Of a stretch of DNA of 64,000 bases, positions 51,738-60,654 are shown in pieces. The translations under genes and the position numbers were made by a program. How positions within the stretch are numbered: the first letter of the stretch is position 1; each line of letters starts with the position of its first letter. Origin of the DNA: Sphingomonadales bacterium EhC05 (lineage in GTDB: Bacteria; Pseudomonadota; Alphaproteobacteria; Sphingomonadales; Sphingomonadaceae); the NCBI GenBank assembly GCA_001650955.1, contig LXYP01000045.1, positions 124,001 to 188,000 of the forward strand, in the 5' to 3' direction. The notes under the pieces were generated by a model that made no database searches, was not told where the DNA came from, and saw nothing but the letters and a program-made list of their open reading frames with translations.

Positions 51738-52783
51738 TATCGCCTCGTTTCAGCTGTTGCCATTGCGGTCGCAATCAGCGGTATGTCTTGTGCCAGATTT
51801 TCGACCCATAGCAGCGTGTGACGAATATCGTCAGCATGAATTTTCGCAGCTTCGGCCAATAGTTCTTCCCGGAGGGATGCGCTATATTCAAATTCCGGGG
51901 CCTTGGAGTAGCTCGTCATGATCGGACTGGCGATCAGTTCCCGTGCCTCTGTTTCGGAAAGGTCGAGCTGAAAATCATGCGCTATAAGCGGCAGTTGCCG
52001 CAATGGCTCTGCCAAAAATCGATCAAAGTCGAGCCAGCTTATATGGGCGTCCGGACAGGCGCTTTGGGTAGCGCACAAAGTCGCCATTTCGCAAATCCAG
52101 CCAAGCGCGATGGTCTGAACGAGCGACAAGCTGTCCTTGCTGGGAAATTCGCATCGACAAAGCTGGGCAAGCCGCAACAGTCTGATATCCGCAAGGGCGG
52201 CGGCTTCCTGTTTTGAGGCATCGCCCGCCAATATCGTCTGCAGATAACGTTCCAGCGAGGTGAAAAGGAATAGAGCATCTCCGCCGTCACGCAACAGCGG
52301 CTTGGCGAGGGGGCTGACAAAGCTGCTTGCCTTGATCATGACCCGTTGACCCGGTTCAAAGATCCGCGCAAGCCAGGTCTCAACCTGATCCACCACCGGT
52401 CCGAGCTGGGCAAAGCTCCAAGGGATGTTCGCGGGCTGGGTCACCCAGGCTTCCGCGATTTGCCGCAAAATCGCCGGTTCGCGCAGCGCGAGAACGGCGG
52501 GATGTTCGCCCAGCAGGCGGGATATCAAAGTCGATCCGACATGACCGATATGGAAGATATATTGGGGTTTGGGACAGTCAGGAAGCGCAATAGCCGCGAC
52601 ATCGGACCAGCGGACCACTTGCCGCTGCAATTCCGGCGAAAACATCCGCTGATCGAGAAAACTGGCCTTGCGATAGGCCTCTTCCGAAAGGGTCGAGAGC
52701 AGGATTTCTGCTTTTTGCAAATCCGCGAGATGCGGAAATAATGTCGCATCTTTTGCAAATATGTCTTGCCATGTCGCGGTCAT
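51737..52783 (-). CDS. Sulfotransferase-like P-loop protein
   Basis: About 348 residues with a sulfotransferase-type 5'-PSB loop (YIFHIGHVGSTLISRLLGEHP, about 75-95) and a downstream ALREPAILRQI segment, then helical sequence. The residues match sulfotransferase-like families that lack clear enzymatic proof. I start at ATG 52783; TTG 52795 would lie inside the rplI terminator. It overlaps the oxygenase gene by one base. A role in modification of a small molecule or peptide with the oxygenase is speculative. Confidence 0.72.
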   Translation of the reverse strand: MTATWQDIFAKDATLFPHLADLQKAEILLSTLSEEAYRKASFLDQRMFSPELQRQVVRWSDVAAIALPDCPKPQYIFHIGHVGSTLISRLLGEHPAVLALREPAILRQIAEAWVTQPANIPWSFAQLGPVVDQVETWLARIFEPGQRVMIKASSFVSPLAKPLLRDGGDALFLFTSLERYLQTILAGDASKQEAAALADIRLLRLAQLCRCEFPSKDSLSLVQTIALGWICEMATLCATQSACPDAHISWLDFDRFLAEPLRQLPLIAHDFQLDLSETEARELIASPIMTSYSKAPEFEYSASLREELLAEAAKIHADDIRHTLLWVENLAQDIPLIATAMATAETRR

Positions 52784-52794
52784 GGGCGATCCCA

Positions 52795-52847
52795 AAGAAA
52801 AAGCCCGAAACCGGATTGCGATAAAGCGACATTCCAGTTTCGGGCTT
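52795..52847 (-). terminator. Rho-independent terminator of the rpsF-rpsR-rplI operon
   Basis: AAGCCCGAAAC (52801-52811) pairs with GTTTCGGGCTT (52837-52847). On the minus strand the stem is followed by TTTTTCTTT. It sits 24 bases after the rplI stop. Confidence 0.88.
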
Positions 52848-52870
52848 GTTCAAGCATCTTATCTGTCAGA

Positions 52871-53518
52871 TTAGTCTTTGGCTTCGGCTTCTTCGCTTTC
52901 AGCAGCTTCTTCGGTTTCCGAGGAAGCTTCGTCAGACGCGCCGTCATCAGATGCGGCTTCTTCGCCGTCATCTTCGCTTTCAGGTGCCAAAGCAGCGCTC
53001 GCCAGTTCCGCTTGCTCTTCTTCGAACATCTGGGCGATCACGTCGATGCCGTCTTTTTGCAGATCAGCTTCGTCATCAGAACGCGCAACATTGACTTGAA
53101 CGGTTACCGAAACTTCAGGGTGAAGACGGATGCGAACATCGAATACACCAAGTGTTTTGATCGGCTTTTCAAGCACGACCATGCTTTTCTCAACGACTGC
53201 ACCGTCTGCGGCCAAGGCTTCGACCATGTCGCGAACCGAAACAGAACCATAGAGCTGGCCACTGGCGGATGATGCGCGGATCAGGACGATCTGCTTGCCA
53301 TCAATGCTGCCAGAAGCGCCTTCGGCTTCTTTGCGTTTCTCTTCATTGTCCGCTTCAATCTGCTGACGGTTGGCTTCGAAAACCTTCTTATTGGCTTCGT
53401 TGGCGCGCAGGGCTTTCTTGTTCGGCAACAGATAGTTGCGGGCATAGCCGTTTTTGACTGTTACAACATCACCGATGCTGCCGAGTTTCTCGACTTTTTC
53501 GAGCAAAATAATATCCAT
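52871..53518 (-). CDS. rplI: Large ribosomal subunit protein bL9
   Basis: The 215-residue protein opens with the bL9 signature ILLEKVEKLGSIGDVVTVKNGYARNYLLPNKKA, then the long helix and the C-terminal rRNA-binding domain (LYGSVSVRDMVEAL...VFDVRIRLHPEVSVTVQVNV). A further 55 residues are very acidic and low in complexity (ESEDDGEEAASDDGASDEASSETEEAAESEEAEAKD), so it is longer than the usual 150. It is the third gene of the rpsF operon, followed by a clear terminator. Confidence 0.97.
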   Translation of the reverse strand: MDIILLEKVEKLGSIGDVVTVKNGYARNYLLPNKKALRANEANKKVFEANRQQIEADNEEKRKEAEGASGSIDGKQIVLIRASSASGQLYGSVSVRDMVEALAADGAVVEKSMVVLEKPIKTLGVFDVRIRLHPEVSVTVQVNVARSDDEADLQKDGIDVIAQMFEEEQAELASAALAPESEDDGEEAASDDGASDEASSETEEAAESEEAEAKD

Positions 53519-53529
53519 TGGTCTTGCTC

Positions 53530-53754
53530 CTATTTCACGAGATAAGGCAGCAGGCCGAGATGGCGAGCGCGTTTGATTGCTTTGGACAATTCGCGCTGCT
53601 TCTTGGCGGACACTGCGGTGATACGACTTGGTACGATCTTACCACGTTCGGAAATATATCCGGACAGGGTTTTCACATCCTTATAGTCGATTGCGATGGC
53701 GTTTTTACCGGAAAAGGGGCAGCTTTTGCGGCGACGGAAAAATGGACGTCCCAT
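53530..53754 (-). CDS. rpsR: Small ribosomal subunit protein bS18
   Basis: The 74-residue protein has [64 protein letters not shown], the standard bS18 core. It binds 16S rRNA with bS6. It lies 24 bases after rpsF and 12 before rplI in the usual order without an intervening ssb or priB. Its single cysteine (KSCPF) hints at the zinc-lacking or partial C- form. Confidence 0.97.
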   Translation of the reverse strand: MGRPFFRRRKSCPFSGKNAIAIDYKDVKTLSGYISERGKIVPSRITAVSAKKQRELSKAIKRARHLGLLPYLVK

Positions 53755-53777
53755 GTTTTAACTCCTTCTTTTCTAGC

Positions 53778-54143
53778 TTAATTATCGTCGCGACGCGGTT
53801 TGCGGTCGCGGCTGTCGCGTTCGGGCTTGCGCATCATGACCGATGGGCCTTCTTCATGTTCGTCGACACGAATGGTCAGAAAGCGGATGACGTCTTCGCT
53901 AATCCGGGTCTGACGCTCAAGCTCTTCGATAACGGTGCCAGGTGCTTCAAGGCGCAGCATGACATAATGCGCTTTGCGGTTCTTCTGGATTTTATAAGCC
54001 AGCGTGCGCAGGCCCCAAGTCTCGGTCAACATGACCTTGCCGTCGTTATCTTCAACAATTTTGGTAGCTTCCTGAGCGAGGCTATCGACTTGAGACTGGC
54101 TCAAATCCTGACGCGCCAGGAAGACATGCTCATACATTGGCAT
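53778..54143 (-). CDS. rpsF: Small ribosomal subunit protein bS6
   Basis: The 121-residue protein has [48 protein letters not shown] and [22 protein letters not shown], the bS6 fold, and a basic tail ending RKPRRDDN. It pairs with bS18 on the 30S platform. It is the first gene of the operon. In other bacteria the S6-S18 complex represses its own leader; the 300-base leader region here could hold such a site, but I cannot define it. Confidence 0.97.
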   Translation of the reverse strand: MPMYEHVFLARQDLSQSQVDSLAQEATKIVEDNDGKVMLTETWGLRTLAYKIQKNRKAHYVMLRLEAPGTVIEELERQTRISEDVIRFLTIRVDEHEEGPSVMMRKPERDSRDRKPRRDDN

Positions 54144-54461
54144 GTGTATATTTCCTTCATTACCACCGATCGCTGACGCCGCACCATGCTGACACGCCCC
54201 TCCGGTTTTCTGTGTTTTCCGGCAATAGGAACAGGTCGAACTGCGCAGAAGCGGCGCCTATGGCGGATTCGCTGGACGATTGCAAGGGTGGATCTAGAAG
54301 GGCTTCCTGGTGAGTTGGCCGACTTTCAAGTGGAAACCATTGCCTCTGCCAATGCCAATGAAATGAGAATGAAAGGCCGGGCATTTCTAACCAAATAGCG
54401 AGCCTCGAATGAATTATTCACGGAGCTAATATGATTTAAACTTGAAATCTGTCGATGATCA
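54144..54461. other. Intergenic region between rpsF and the TPR-CHAT gene
   Basis: No frame here is convincing. The minus-strand part next to rpsF has AAGGA before the ATG and should hold the rpsF promoter and leader. The far side is A+T-rich and covers the 3' end of the convergent TPR-CHAT gene. I see no repeat or tRNA. Confidence 0.4.
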
Positions 54462-57400
54462 TCAGTCTATAGCTACAAGTCCATGATCACCGATCAACGT
54501 AAATGGTGCCCAGGCGTTCGGGTGCGCCCATGTATCATTGTCGCTGTCGGCGGATCGGTCATTGCGAATTTCCGACATCGCACGCTGAAATGCTTCCGCA
54601 CGCGATAGGTTTTTCCTGTTTTCCGCGATTTCAAGGGTTCGAACGGTCAATTTTGCCGATACATCGTCCCGAACTGGCCAGTGCGATGCAAGCAGGTTTT
54701 TGGCTCCGGCAAAGAAGAACGCCCTTGCCAGGCCGGATAATCCGGGAGCTCCGCTGGAACCATCTCCGCTTGCCGTATTGCAAGCTGACAAAATCACCCA
54801 ATCGGCGTTGATTTCAAGTCCAGCGACTTCGGACGAAGTGAGCAGCCCGTCATCCAATTCCGTTGGCTCTGCTGGCGGCGTGAAGACGAGACCTGGCTCG
54901 GCCGCGCCGTTGATTTCACCCGCCAGCAAGCCATGTGTGGCCAGCGCGAGAATATCTACATTAGACAAATTCGCTGTTTTGAAGGATTGTTCGGTGGCAT
55001 TATTGGCGAGTTTGATGCTTTGTTGCGGGGCATGCAGTGCTTCGCGCATTGCCCGCAATTCGCGCGCGGTACCTGGCAGTCGCGCCATCGTCCTGAGCTG
55101 TTCAATATCTTTCAGAGCAGTTCCTGATCGAGAGAGATTTCCACGAAACAGCTGGCTGAAGGTCAACGAGGAATCATGTCCTCTTATTTGGCCTTTTTTC
55201 CCGCGGACGTCGGCTTGTCCAGTCAAAACCGGATCGCCAAATCCCATGAATTTGAGCCTCTCTCCCGCATGAATTGGGCTGCCTCTCTCCCTCAAAAAAG
55301 CCAGTGACTGGATCGACGGAATCTGAATCAATGCATGTTGATCAGCAAACCATTGTGTCCCGCGAAGCGCTTCGGGGTCCCCATCTCTGCCGGTCGGAGC
55401 TTCGGTTACAAGAATGCCGAAGGGCAGAGAGCTGAGAGAATCGGACGCGGCGATAAAAACATGTCTTTTGTCAGCTAGCAGCTGCGATAGCGGCTCTACC
55501 AGTTCGGTATAGAGTGAAAAGGCGGTCTTGCGATCATAAGGATAGACACCTTCGCCTTGCTGTTCCCATTCCAGAGATTCAGCAATGGGGATGTCGACAT
55601 TGGCACCAACATCCCAGAGCAGGCGGCGGGCCTTGCGACCAACTTGAAAGCTTGTCTGGTCCGAGCGATGCCATTTCGCCCGTTCATGTGTCAACGCAAC
55701 AATATGCGTGCCAAATTCGCTCGGCACGATGATCAACACCGCTTCGTCGGGTTTCAGCAAAGCTTGGGATGCTGTCAGATCAAGCGGCTCGGGCCGAATC
55801 AACTGGAAAAAGTCAGGCATGACCTCATCAATGTCGAAATTCAATCCACCGATCCGTTCAACGATATCCTTGGTCTGTTTCCGTAATCCGGCGATCAAAT
55901 CAGTATCCGGCTTGATGGGATTGATCAATTCCGACGCCAAGTTGGTTTGAACATGATTCCAATCATCGATAAGTTTGCGGCGGCGTTCAACCAGCGCCAG
56001 TACCCGAGGCCCCAAATCAGCGGCCCGTTTCTTTGCATAATTGTCGGCCAGCGCTTGGGTTGTCGGATTGACCGTGGCTTGTTGCAGTAGAATCAATATT
56101 TCGCTGATCGTCTCGTCATCGATTTGACTTTCCTCGGAAACGGCCGAATAAACCGCGTCCGCCATGATTTTGAACGCCGTGCTATGGACGGTCATGTTCA
56201 ACGCATATTGCCGATTCAATGTTGCATTGAAGCCAATCCGTTTTCCATGGGCCGTAATTTTCTCTATGGCCTGCTTGGCCGGACCGGCGGCGAGATGTCG
56301 CTGATTGTCACTGGCAAGCCTTGCAACAGCTAGGTTTTGGAGAAAGAGCGCCATTCTGAGGTCGGTTCCCCAGATATATTCTTTCTCCAGCAAAAGAACT
56401 TTTTCCAATTCCGCTATCGCATAGCCGCTCTCTCCAGCGATAGCGGCGATAACCGCACGATTGTTGCGCACGGAAATTGTCGTCGGATGGGTTTCTCCCA
56501 ATATCTGAACTGATAACTCAACAGCTTCGTGTGCAAGCTGTTGCGCTGGTTCTATTTGACCCGATGCAAGCTGAAGTGCCGCGAGATTGCTCAAGGTCGT
56601 CAGTTGCCGAATATCTGCTGGCCCAAGACCCTTTTGAAAAGATTTATAGTGGTCTTCCAGCAGTTTCAGTGCACGGTGGCTGCGGTCTCTGATTGCCAGA
56701 TTATTGGCCAACCCATTGATCGATTGTGTCGGAATGTCGGTCGCCAACGCGTTGAGGCTTGCGAAAATGGCATAGGCTTGTTCGAAATAGCCGGCAGCTG
56801 CATCAAAGCGGGAAAATTTATCCAGCACCATTGCATGTTCCAAATTGGCCCACGCATATTCACTGGATTGCGGCCCCTCATCAAGCGCGTCCACCAACGC
56901 AGCTTCGGATGTCTCCAGCGGTGACCTGCCGAATTCATCATAGCCTTCCAGCATCGCGATACCGGTTGCCGTTAAACCTTGCGCTCCCATTGCCAGTTGC
57001 AGCGCCCTCGGGTGCAGCGCTCCGACGATGTTTCGGCGAAGATATCTTGCCTTCGCGTATAAGTCTCTGATTTCCTTCTGCTTATCAAAATGTTGCTTTT
57101 TTTCTGATGCTTGCAAGCGATGTGGCGGACGTCCTTGCAAATATTGCCGGGAGATCTGGGACAGTAGACTTGCTCGATCAATCATGCGCGTGATCGTTCT
57201 GGGATGATATGGTCCCAAAACAATCGTGCTTATCTTGAGCTGTTCCGCGCTCAATCGATCAGCGATGCTGAGTTTTCCGTTAATCGTCAGCAAGCGCGTA
57301 TAGCTCGACATTGCTTCGCTCGCTCGCTCACTTTCGATACCGAAATGCTTTTTGATCAGCTCCGTCGCCTGCGCGACAATTGGTTCTGCTTCCTGCTCTC

Positions 57401-57665
57401 GGCCTTCATAAGAATAAGCCATGCCATATTTGAGGAGAAGCGCAGCAAATTGCCGCGAATTCTCGCCATATATTGTGGCTCCCAATTCTTTGGCGCTTTC
57501 GGTCAGCGTCAGCAGCTTATCGAATTCATTTTCCTGCTCGGCCTGGTCTGCTTCCGTGAGAAGCGCAGAAATTTCTACATCCAGTTCGAGGGGCTGAGCT
57601 TGCAAGGAGGAGGATAGCCAGAACGAGCAGACGAATGACGTCACAATTGCATGACGAAATAGCAT
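54462..57665 (-). CDS. Secreted TPR-CHAT domain protein
   Basis: About 1067 residues: a signal peptide (IVTSFVCSFWLSSSLQAQ), then a long run of TPR/Sel1-like helical repeats to about residue 620 (for example LLKYGMAYSYEGREQEAEPIVAQATEL and LSNLAALQLASGQIEPAQQLAHEAVEL), then a CHAT (caspase HetF Associated with Tprs) domain with catalytic His911 (LALATHGLLAGE) and Cys962 (VILSACNTASGDGSSG), both intact. I start at the ATG whose product has the signal peptide; the reading 22 residues longer hides it. Export points to an envelope function. No effector such as a gasdermin or Cas gene is adjacent. Confidence 0.9.
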   Translation of the reverse strand: MLFRHAIVTSFVCSFWLSSSLQAQPLELDVEISALLTEADQAEQENEFDKLLTLTESAKELGATIYGENSRQFAALLLKYGMAYSYEGREQEAEPIVAQATELIKKHFGIESERASEAMSSYTRLLTINGKLSIADRLSAEQLKISTIVLGPYHPRTITRMIDRASLLSQISRQYLQGRPPHRLQASEKKQHFDKQKEIRDLYAKARYLRRNIVGALHPRALQLAMGAQGLTATGIAMLEGYDEFGRSPLETSEAALVDALDEGPQSSEYAWANLEHAMVLDKFSRFDAAAGYFEQAYAIFASLNALATDIPTQSINGLANNLAIRDRSHRALKLLEDHYKSFQKGLGPADIRQLTTLSNLAALQLASGQIEPAQQLAHEAVELSVQILGETHPTTISVRNNRAVIAAIAGESGYAIAELEKVLLLEKEYIWGTDLRMALFLQNLAVARLASDNQRHLAAGPAKQAIEKITAHGKRIGFNATLNRQYALNMTVHSTAFKIMADAVYSAVSEESQIDDETISEILILLQQATVNPTTQALADNYAKKRAADLGPRVLALVERRRKLIDDWNHVQTNLASELINPIKPDTDLIAGLRKQTKDIVERIGGLNFDIDEVMPDFFQLIRPEPLDLTASQALLKPDEAVLIIVPSEFGTHIVALTHERAKWHRSDQTSFQVGRKARRLLWDVGANVDIPIAESLEWEQQGEGVYPYDRKTAFSLYTELVEPLSQLLADKRHVFIAASDSLSSLPFGILVTEAPTGRDGDPEALRGTQWFADQHALIQIPSIQSLAFLRERGSPIHAGERLKFMGFGDPVLTGQADVRGKKGQIRGHDSSLTFSQLFRGNLSRSGTALKDIEQLRTMARLPGTARELRAMREALHAPQQSIKLANNATEQSFKTANLSNVDILALATHGLLAGEINGAAEPGLVFTPPAEPTELDDGLLTSSEVAGLEINADWVILSACNTASGDGSSGAPGLSGLARAFFFAGAKNLLASHWPVRDDVSAKLTVRTLEIAENRKNLSRAEAFQRAMSEIRNDRSADSDNDTWAHPNAWAPFTLIGDHGLVAID

Positions 57666-57844
57666 TAGAAACAAAAGATCGTGCCAGCGAGCGAGATTGC
57701 GAGGATCATCTGAGCGATGGTCTACAATCAATTACCGGATGTCAAAGAATAGATGAGCGACGTGATCGAAAGTCCAATGCAATCAACCGCGGCTCAATCC
57801 TGCATCCGGCGCAAGTCCTTCTGCGCGCAGCAGACGCGAGCCAG

Positions 57845-59119
57845 CTATTTTTTCCTATTTAGGAAACCGAACATGTCGCCAGCCACTTTGCGCATCTGGA
57901 TCTCTTCCGAACCCTCGGTAATCCGGTAGCGCCGATGGTGGCGATAGATATGTTCAAATGGCTTGTGGCGGGAATAGCCCATGCCGCCGTGCACCTGCAT
58001 CGCCCGGTCGGCGGCGTCGCAGCACAGGCGGTTTGCGCGATAGTTGCACATGCTGACCTGCGCAGAGAGATATTTGGCGACGTCAACCTTGGCCATGCCG
58101 TCCATCTTCGATGCGGTGGCGTAGATCAGCTGTCTGAGCATCGCCGCCTCGGTGTGCAGTTCGACCAGCGGAAATTGGATCGCCTGATTGACCGCCAGCG
58201 GCTTGCCGAAAGGTTTGCGCTCTCCTGCATATTTGACCGACTCGTCGATGCAATATTGCGCGGCGCCAAGCGATGAGGCGGCTTGGCGGATGCGGTTTTC
58301 GTGGACGAAATGCTGGGCGCAGGCGAGGCCCATGTCGAGATCGCCAAGCACTGCGTCCGCTGGAATCCAGACATTGGTATAGGAGCATTTGGGGTGGTCG
58401 GTGGGCATGTTGAATGTCCACATATATTCACCGATTTTGAAGCCTTCCGCATCAACCGGGACAATGAAACAGCCAATGCCTTTGGCATCGCCATCCTTGC
58501 CGCTGTGCCGGGCAAAGGTCATGACGTGAGAGGCCTTGTGCAGACCGGTGGTCCACATCTTATTGCCATTGATCAGCCAGCCGTCGACCCCGTCGCGGGT
58601 CTCGCGCACCGCGGTTGTGTCCATCCAGGTTGCATCCGACCCATGATGTTCCTCGGTCAGGCCAAAGCACCAGCCCATTTTGCCCGCCAGCATTGCCGGG
58701 ATATAGTCGGTTTTCTGCTGGTCCGTGCCAAAGTCCCGCAGCATCAGGGGTTGCACGAGATTGCCGACAATCGAATTTTCATTCTGGAGATCATTGTGCA
58801 GGCCAAGCCCTTTATGGGCGAGATGCTCGCGGATCCGGGCCATGCCGAGATTGCTGCCGTCCTGCCCGCCAAATTCCTTGGGCAGAGCATAGCGATAATG
58901 GCCGGCTGCGTCGGCAACCTGCTTCATTTCGATGATCAGATCTTCCCATTCCTCGGTGGGCAGACCCTGATCTTCCCAATTGGTCCGGGCATTTTCGCGG
59001 CGATGGTCAAAGAAACGCATATTGTCGTCGCGCTGTTCGATCGGCTTGATCTCAGCCTCGATAAAATCATCCAGAACCACCAGATAATCTTCTATTTCCT
59101 GTGGAATTTCAAAACTCAT
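57845..59119 (-). CDS. Acyl-CoA dehydrogenase
   Basis: The 424-residue flavoenzyme has the usual domains: FGLTEEHHGSDATWMDTTAV, WLINGNKMWTTGLHKASHVM, VDAEGFKIGEYMW, and the C-terminal MQVHGGMGYSRHKPFEHIYRHHRRYRITEGSEEIQMRKVAGDMF. It oxidises an acyl-CoA using FAD and passes electrons to ETF. The residues are closest to the long-chain/ACAD10-11-like group. It begins two bases after the aminoglycoside-phosphotransferase-fold gene upstream, so the two are one operon, as the two domains are fused in animal ACAD10/11. Confidence 0.94.
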   Translation of the reverse strand: MSFEIPQEIEDYLVVLDDFIEAEIKPIEQRDDNMRFFDHRRENARTNWEDQGLPTEEWEDLIIEMKQVADAAGHYRYALPKEFGGQDGSNLGMARIREHLAHKGLGLHNDLQNENSIVGNLVQPLMLRDFGTDQQKTDYIPAMLAGKMGWCFGLTEEHHGSDATWMDTTAVRETRDGVDGWLINGNKMWTTGLHKASHVMTFARHSGKDGDAKGIGCFIVPVDAEGFKIGEYMWTFNMPTDHPKCSYTNVWIPADAVLGDLDMGLACAQHFVHENRIRQAASSLGAAQYCIDESVKYAGERKPFGKPLAVNQAIQFPLVELHTEAAMLRQLIYATASKMDGMAKVDVAKYLSAQVSMCNYRANRLCCDAADRAMQVHGGMGYSRHKPFEHIYRHHRRYRITEGSEEIQMRKVAGDMFGFLNRKK

Positions 59120-59120
59120 A

Positions 59121-60521
59121 TCATTGACTCCATTTTTTAAGCGCGACCTTCAGGCCAGCATATTTGGGTTGATCGATAGACAGGCGTTCGAGTGCAGATA
59201 GCCGCAGATGATCCCACAGACCGGGATGTACTGGACCTATCTGGCCTTGTGAAAGTGCATGACACAATTGTTGATGGTCGAATCCGATAGCGGCAAGCCG
59301 TTGCTCCGCGGCATATTGAAATACAGGGCCGAGGCTGGCCTGCCGCCCGGCGATGCCGAGCGCATTGCCCGCCACGCGTGATTGAAAACGCTCGTGTCCG
59401 GTGAGCTCCGGTTGTACGGTCTTCTGATTCCATTCGCCAAGCGCAGTCAGCAATTCGCTATAGCTGATTTCGCCTTTTGCGTCCGGCTGATCGGGCAACT
59501 GCCAGTCGAGCGACGTGCAAATCTCCGGTGAAAGAATTTCCTCCAATAGCAGAGCCAGATCGACTTCAACTTCGGAGACCCGGCGACCGATGACCGTGCG
59601 TTCCAAAGTGCGATCGCCGTGGCTACGCCAGATCTGACCCATTAACAGGCAACTGGTGCCCCACCATAAGGTGGAATAGATCAGCCAGAAGCGAAACCGC
59701 TCCGGATCGACGCGCATGCCGCTGAATTTTGCATAAGCATCCAGGAAATTGTCCGCACTGGCAAATCCCCCCGCCACTTTCTCATAATGGCCAAAGCGCC
59801 AGCTTGGGGTGCAAAGATAGGCGAGATCCTGGACCGGATCGCCGAGGCGCGTGAGTTCCCAATCCAGCACGGCCGACATGCCGGAAGGCTGGATCATCAA
59901 ATTGCCCATCCGGAAGTCGCCATGGACGACGGTCCGTGCTTCGCTCTCGGGCGCATTTTGGTTCAGCCAGCGAAAGGCATATTCGAACATCGGTATCGCC
60001 GCACCAATTTCATCATAGCGGTCGCGCTGTTGTTCCAGAAGTTGTTTTGGCGACAGATATTCCAGGCCGTCGGGCAAAAGATCGGGATTCATATTGTGAA
60101 TATGAAAAAGCTCTTTGGCACATTCGATGGTCAGCTTGCTTTCCGCTTCGGCAAATTCCGGATTGCCAAGAATTTTATGCGGGAGAGTTTCGCCCTCCGC
60201 CTTGTCCATGATGAAGCCTTCGCCCAATTCGTCATCCGGTTGAAGCCGTGCACGCACCGTCGGCGCGGTCACACCAGACTGGACGGCGAGATCGATGACG
60301 TCGGCCTGAACGGCCAATGTGATGCCGCGCATTCCGCCTTCATCACTGGCGATGCCGCTGGGCAACCGGCGGAGTACAAATGATTCATCATCATATAGGA
60401 AGGACCAGCTTTCCATGCTCGCCCCGCCGGACAGCCGCTGAATATCCGAGACTTTGCTGTCTGCGCCAAATTGTCTTTGGCAAAAAATTTGCAGCTTCTG
60501 TTCAAAACTCTGTTGGTCCAT
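59121..60521 (-). CDS. Aminoglycoside-phosphotransferase-fold protein (ACAD10/11 partner)
   Basis: The 466-residue protein has the APH/choline kinase fold: the nucleotide-binding N-lobe, the brenner-like catalytic HGDFRMGNLMIQPSGMSAVLDWELTRLGDPVQDLAYL, with Asp in HGDF and DWEL. Despite the fold it is unlikely to be a resistance gene; with the adjacent acyl-CoA dehydrogenase it matches ACAD10/11, in which 4-hydroxy acyl-CoA is phosphorylated and then processed. The C-terminal 100 residues are an extra helical part. It is the first gene of the pair, divergent from fabD. Confidence 0.9.
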   Translation of the reverse strand: MDQQSFEQKLQIFCQRQFGADSKVSDIQRLSGGASMESWSFLYDDESFVLRRLPSGIASDEGGMRGITLAVQADVIDLAVQSGVTAPTVRARLQPDDELGEGFIMDKAEGETLPHKILGNPEFAEAESKLTIECAKELFHIHNMNPDLLPDGLEYLSPKQLLEQQRDRYDEIGAAIPMFEYAFRWLNQNAPESEARTVVHGDFRMGNLMIQPSGMSAVLDWELTRLGDPVQDLAYLCTPSWRFGHYEKVAGGFASADNFLDAYAKFSGMRVDPERFRFWLIYSTLWWGTSCLLMGQIWRSHGDRTLERTVIGRRVSEVEVDLALLLEEILSPEICTSLDWQLPDQPDAKGEISYSELLTALGEWNQKTVQPELTGHERFQSRVAGNALGIAGRQASLGPVFQYAAEQRLAAIGFDHQQLCHALSQGQIGPVHPGLWDHLRLSALERLSIDQPKYAGLKVALKKWSQ

Positions 60522-60654
60522 GACACGGACTTAATTGACCGATTAGATTTTGACAATTGCTCAATAGACCAGTGTGATGAGTTCGCCCGGACTTGCAAGC
60601 ACCGCCAATCGGTCCTACCTGCCAGTCAGCTATTTCAAGTTGAAGAGGGTCGAT

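Noticed and set aside
54462-57665. Type III-E CRISPR or gasdermin-type defence locus around TPR-CHAT
   Set aside because: There is no CRISPR array, Cas gene or gasdermin-like gene nearby, and the protein has a signal peptide.
59121-60521. Aminoglycoside resistance gene
   Set aside because: The fold is shared, but the sequence and adjacent acyl-CoA dehydrogenase fit the ACAD10/11 pair, not a drug kinase.
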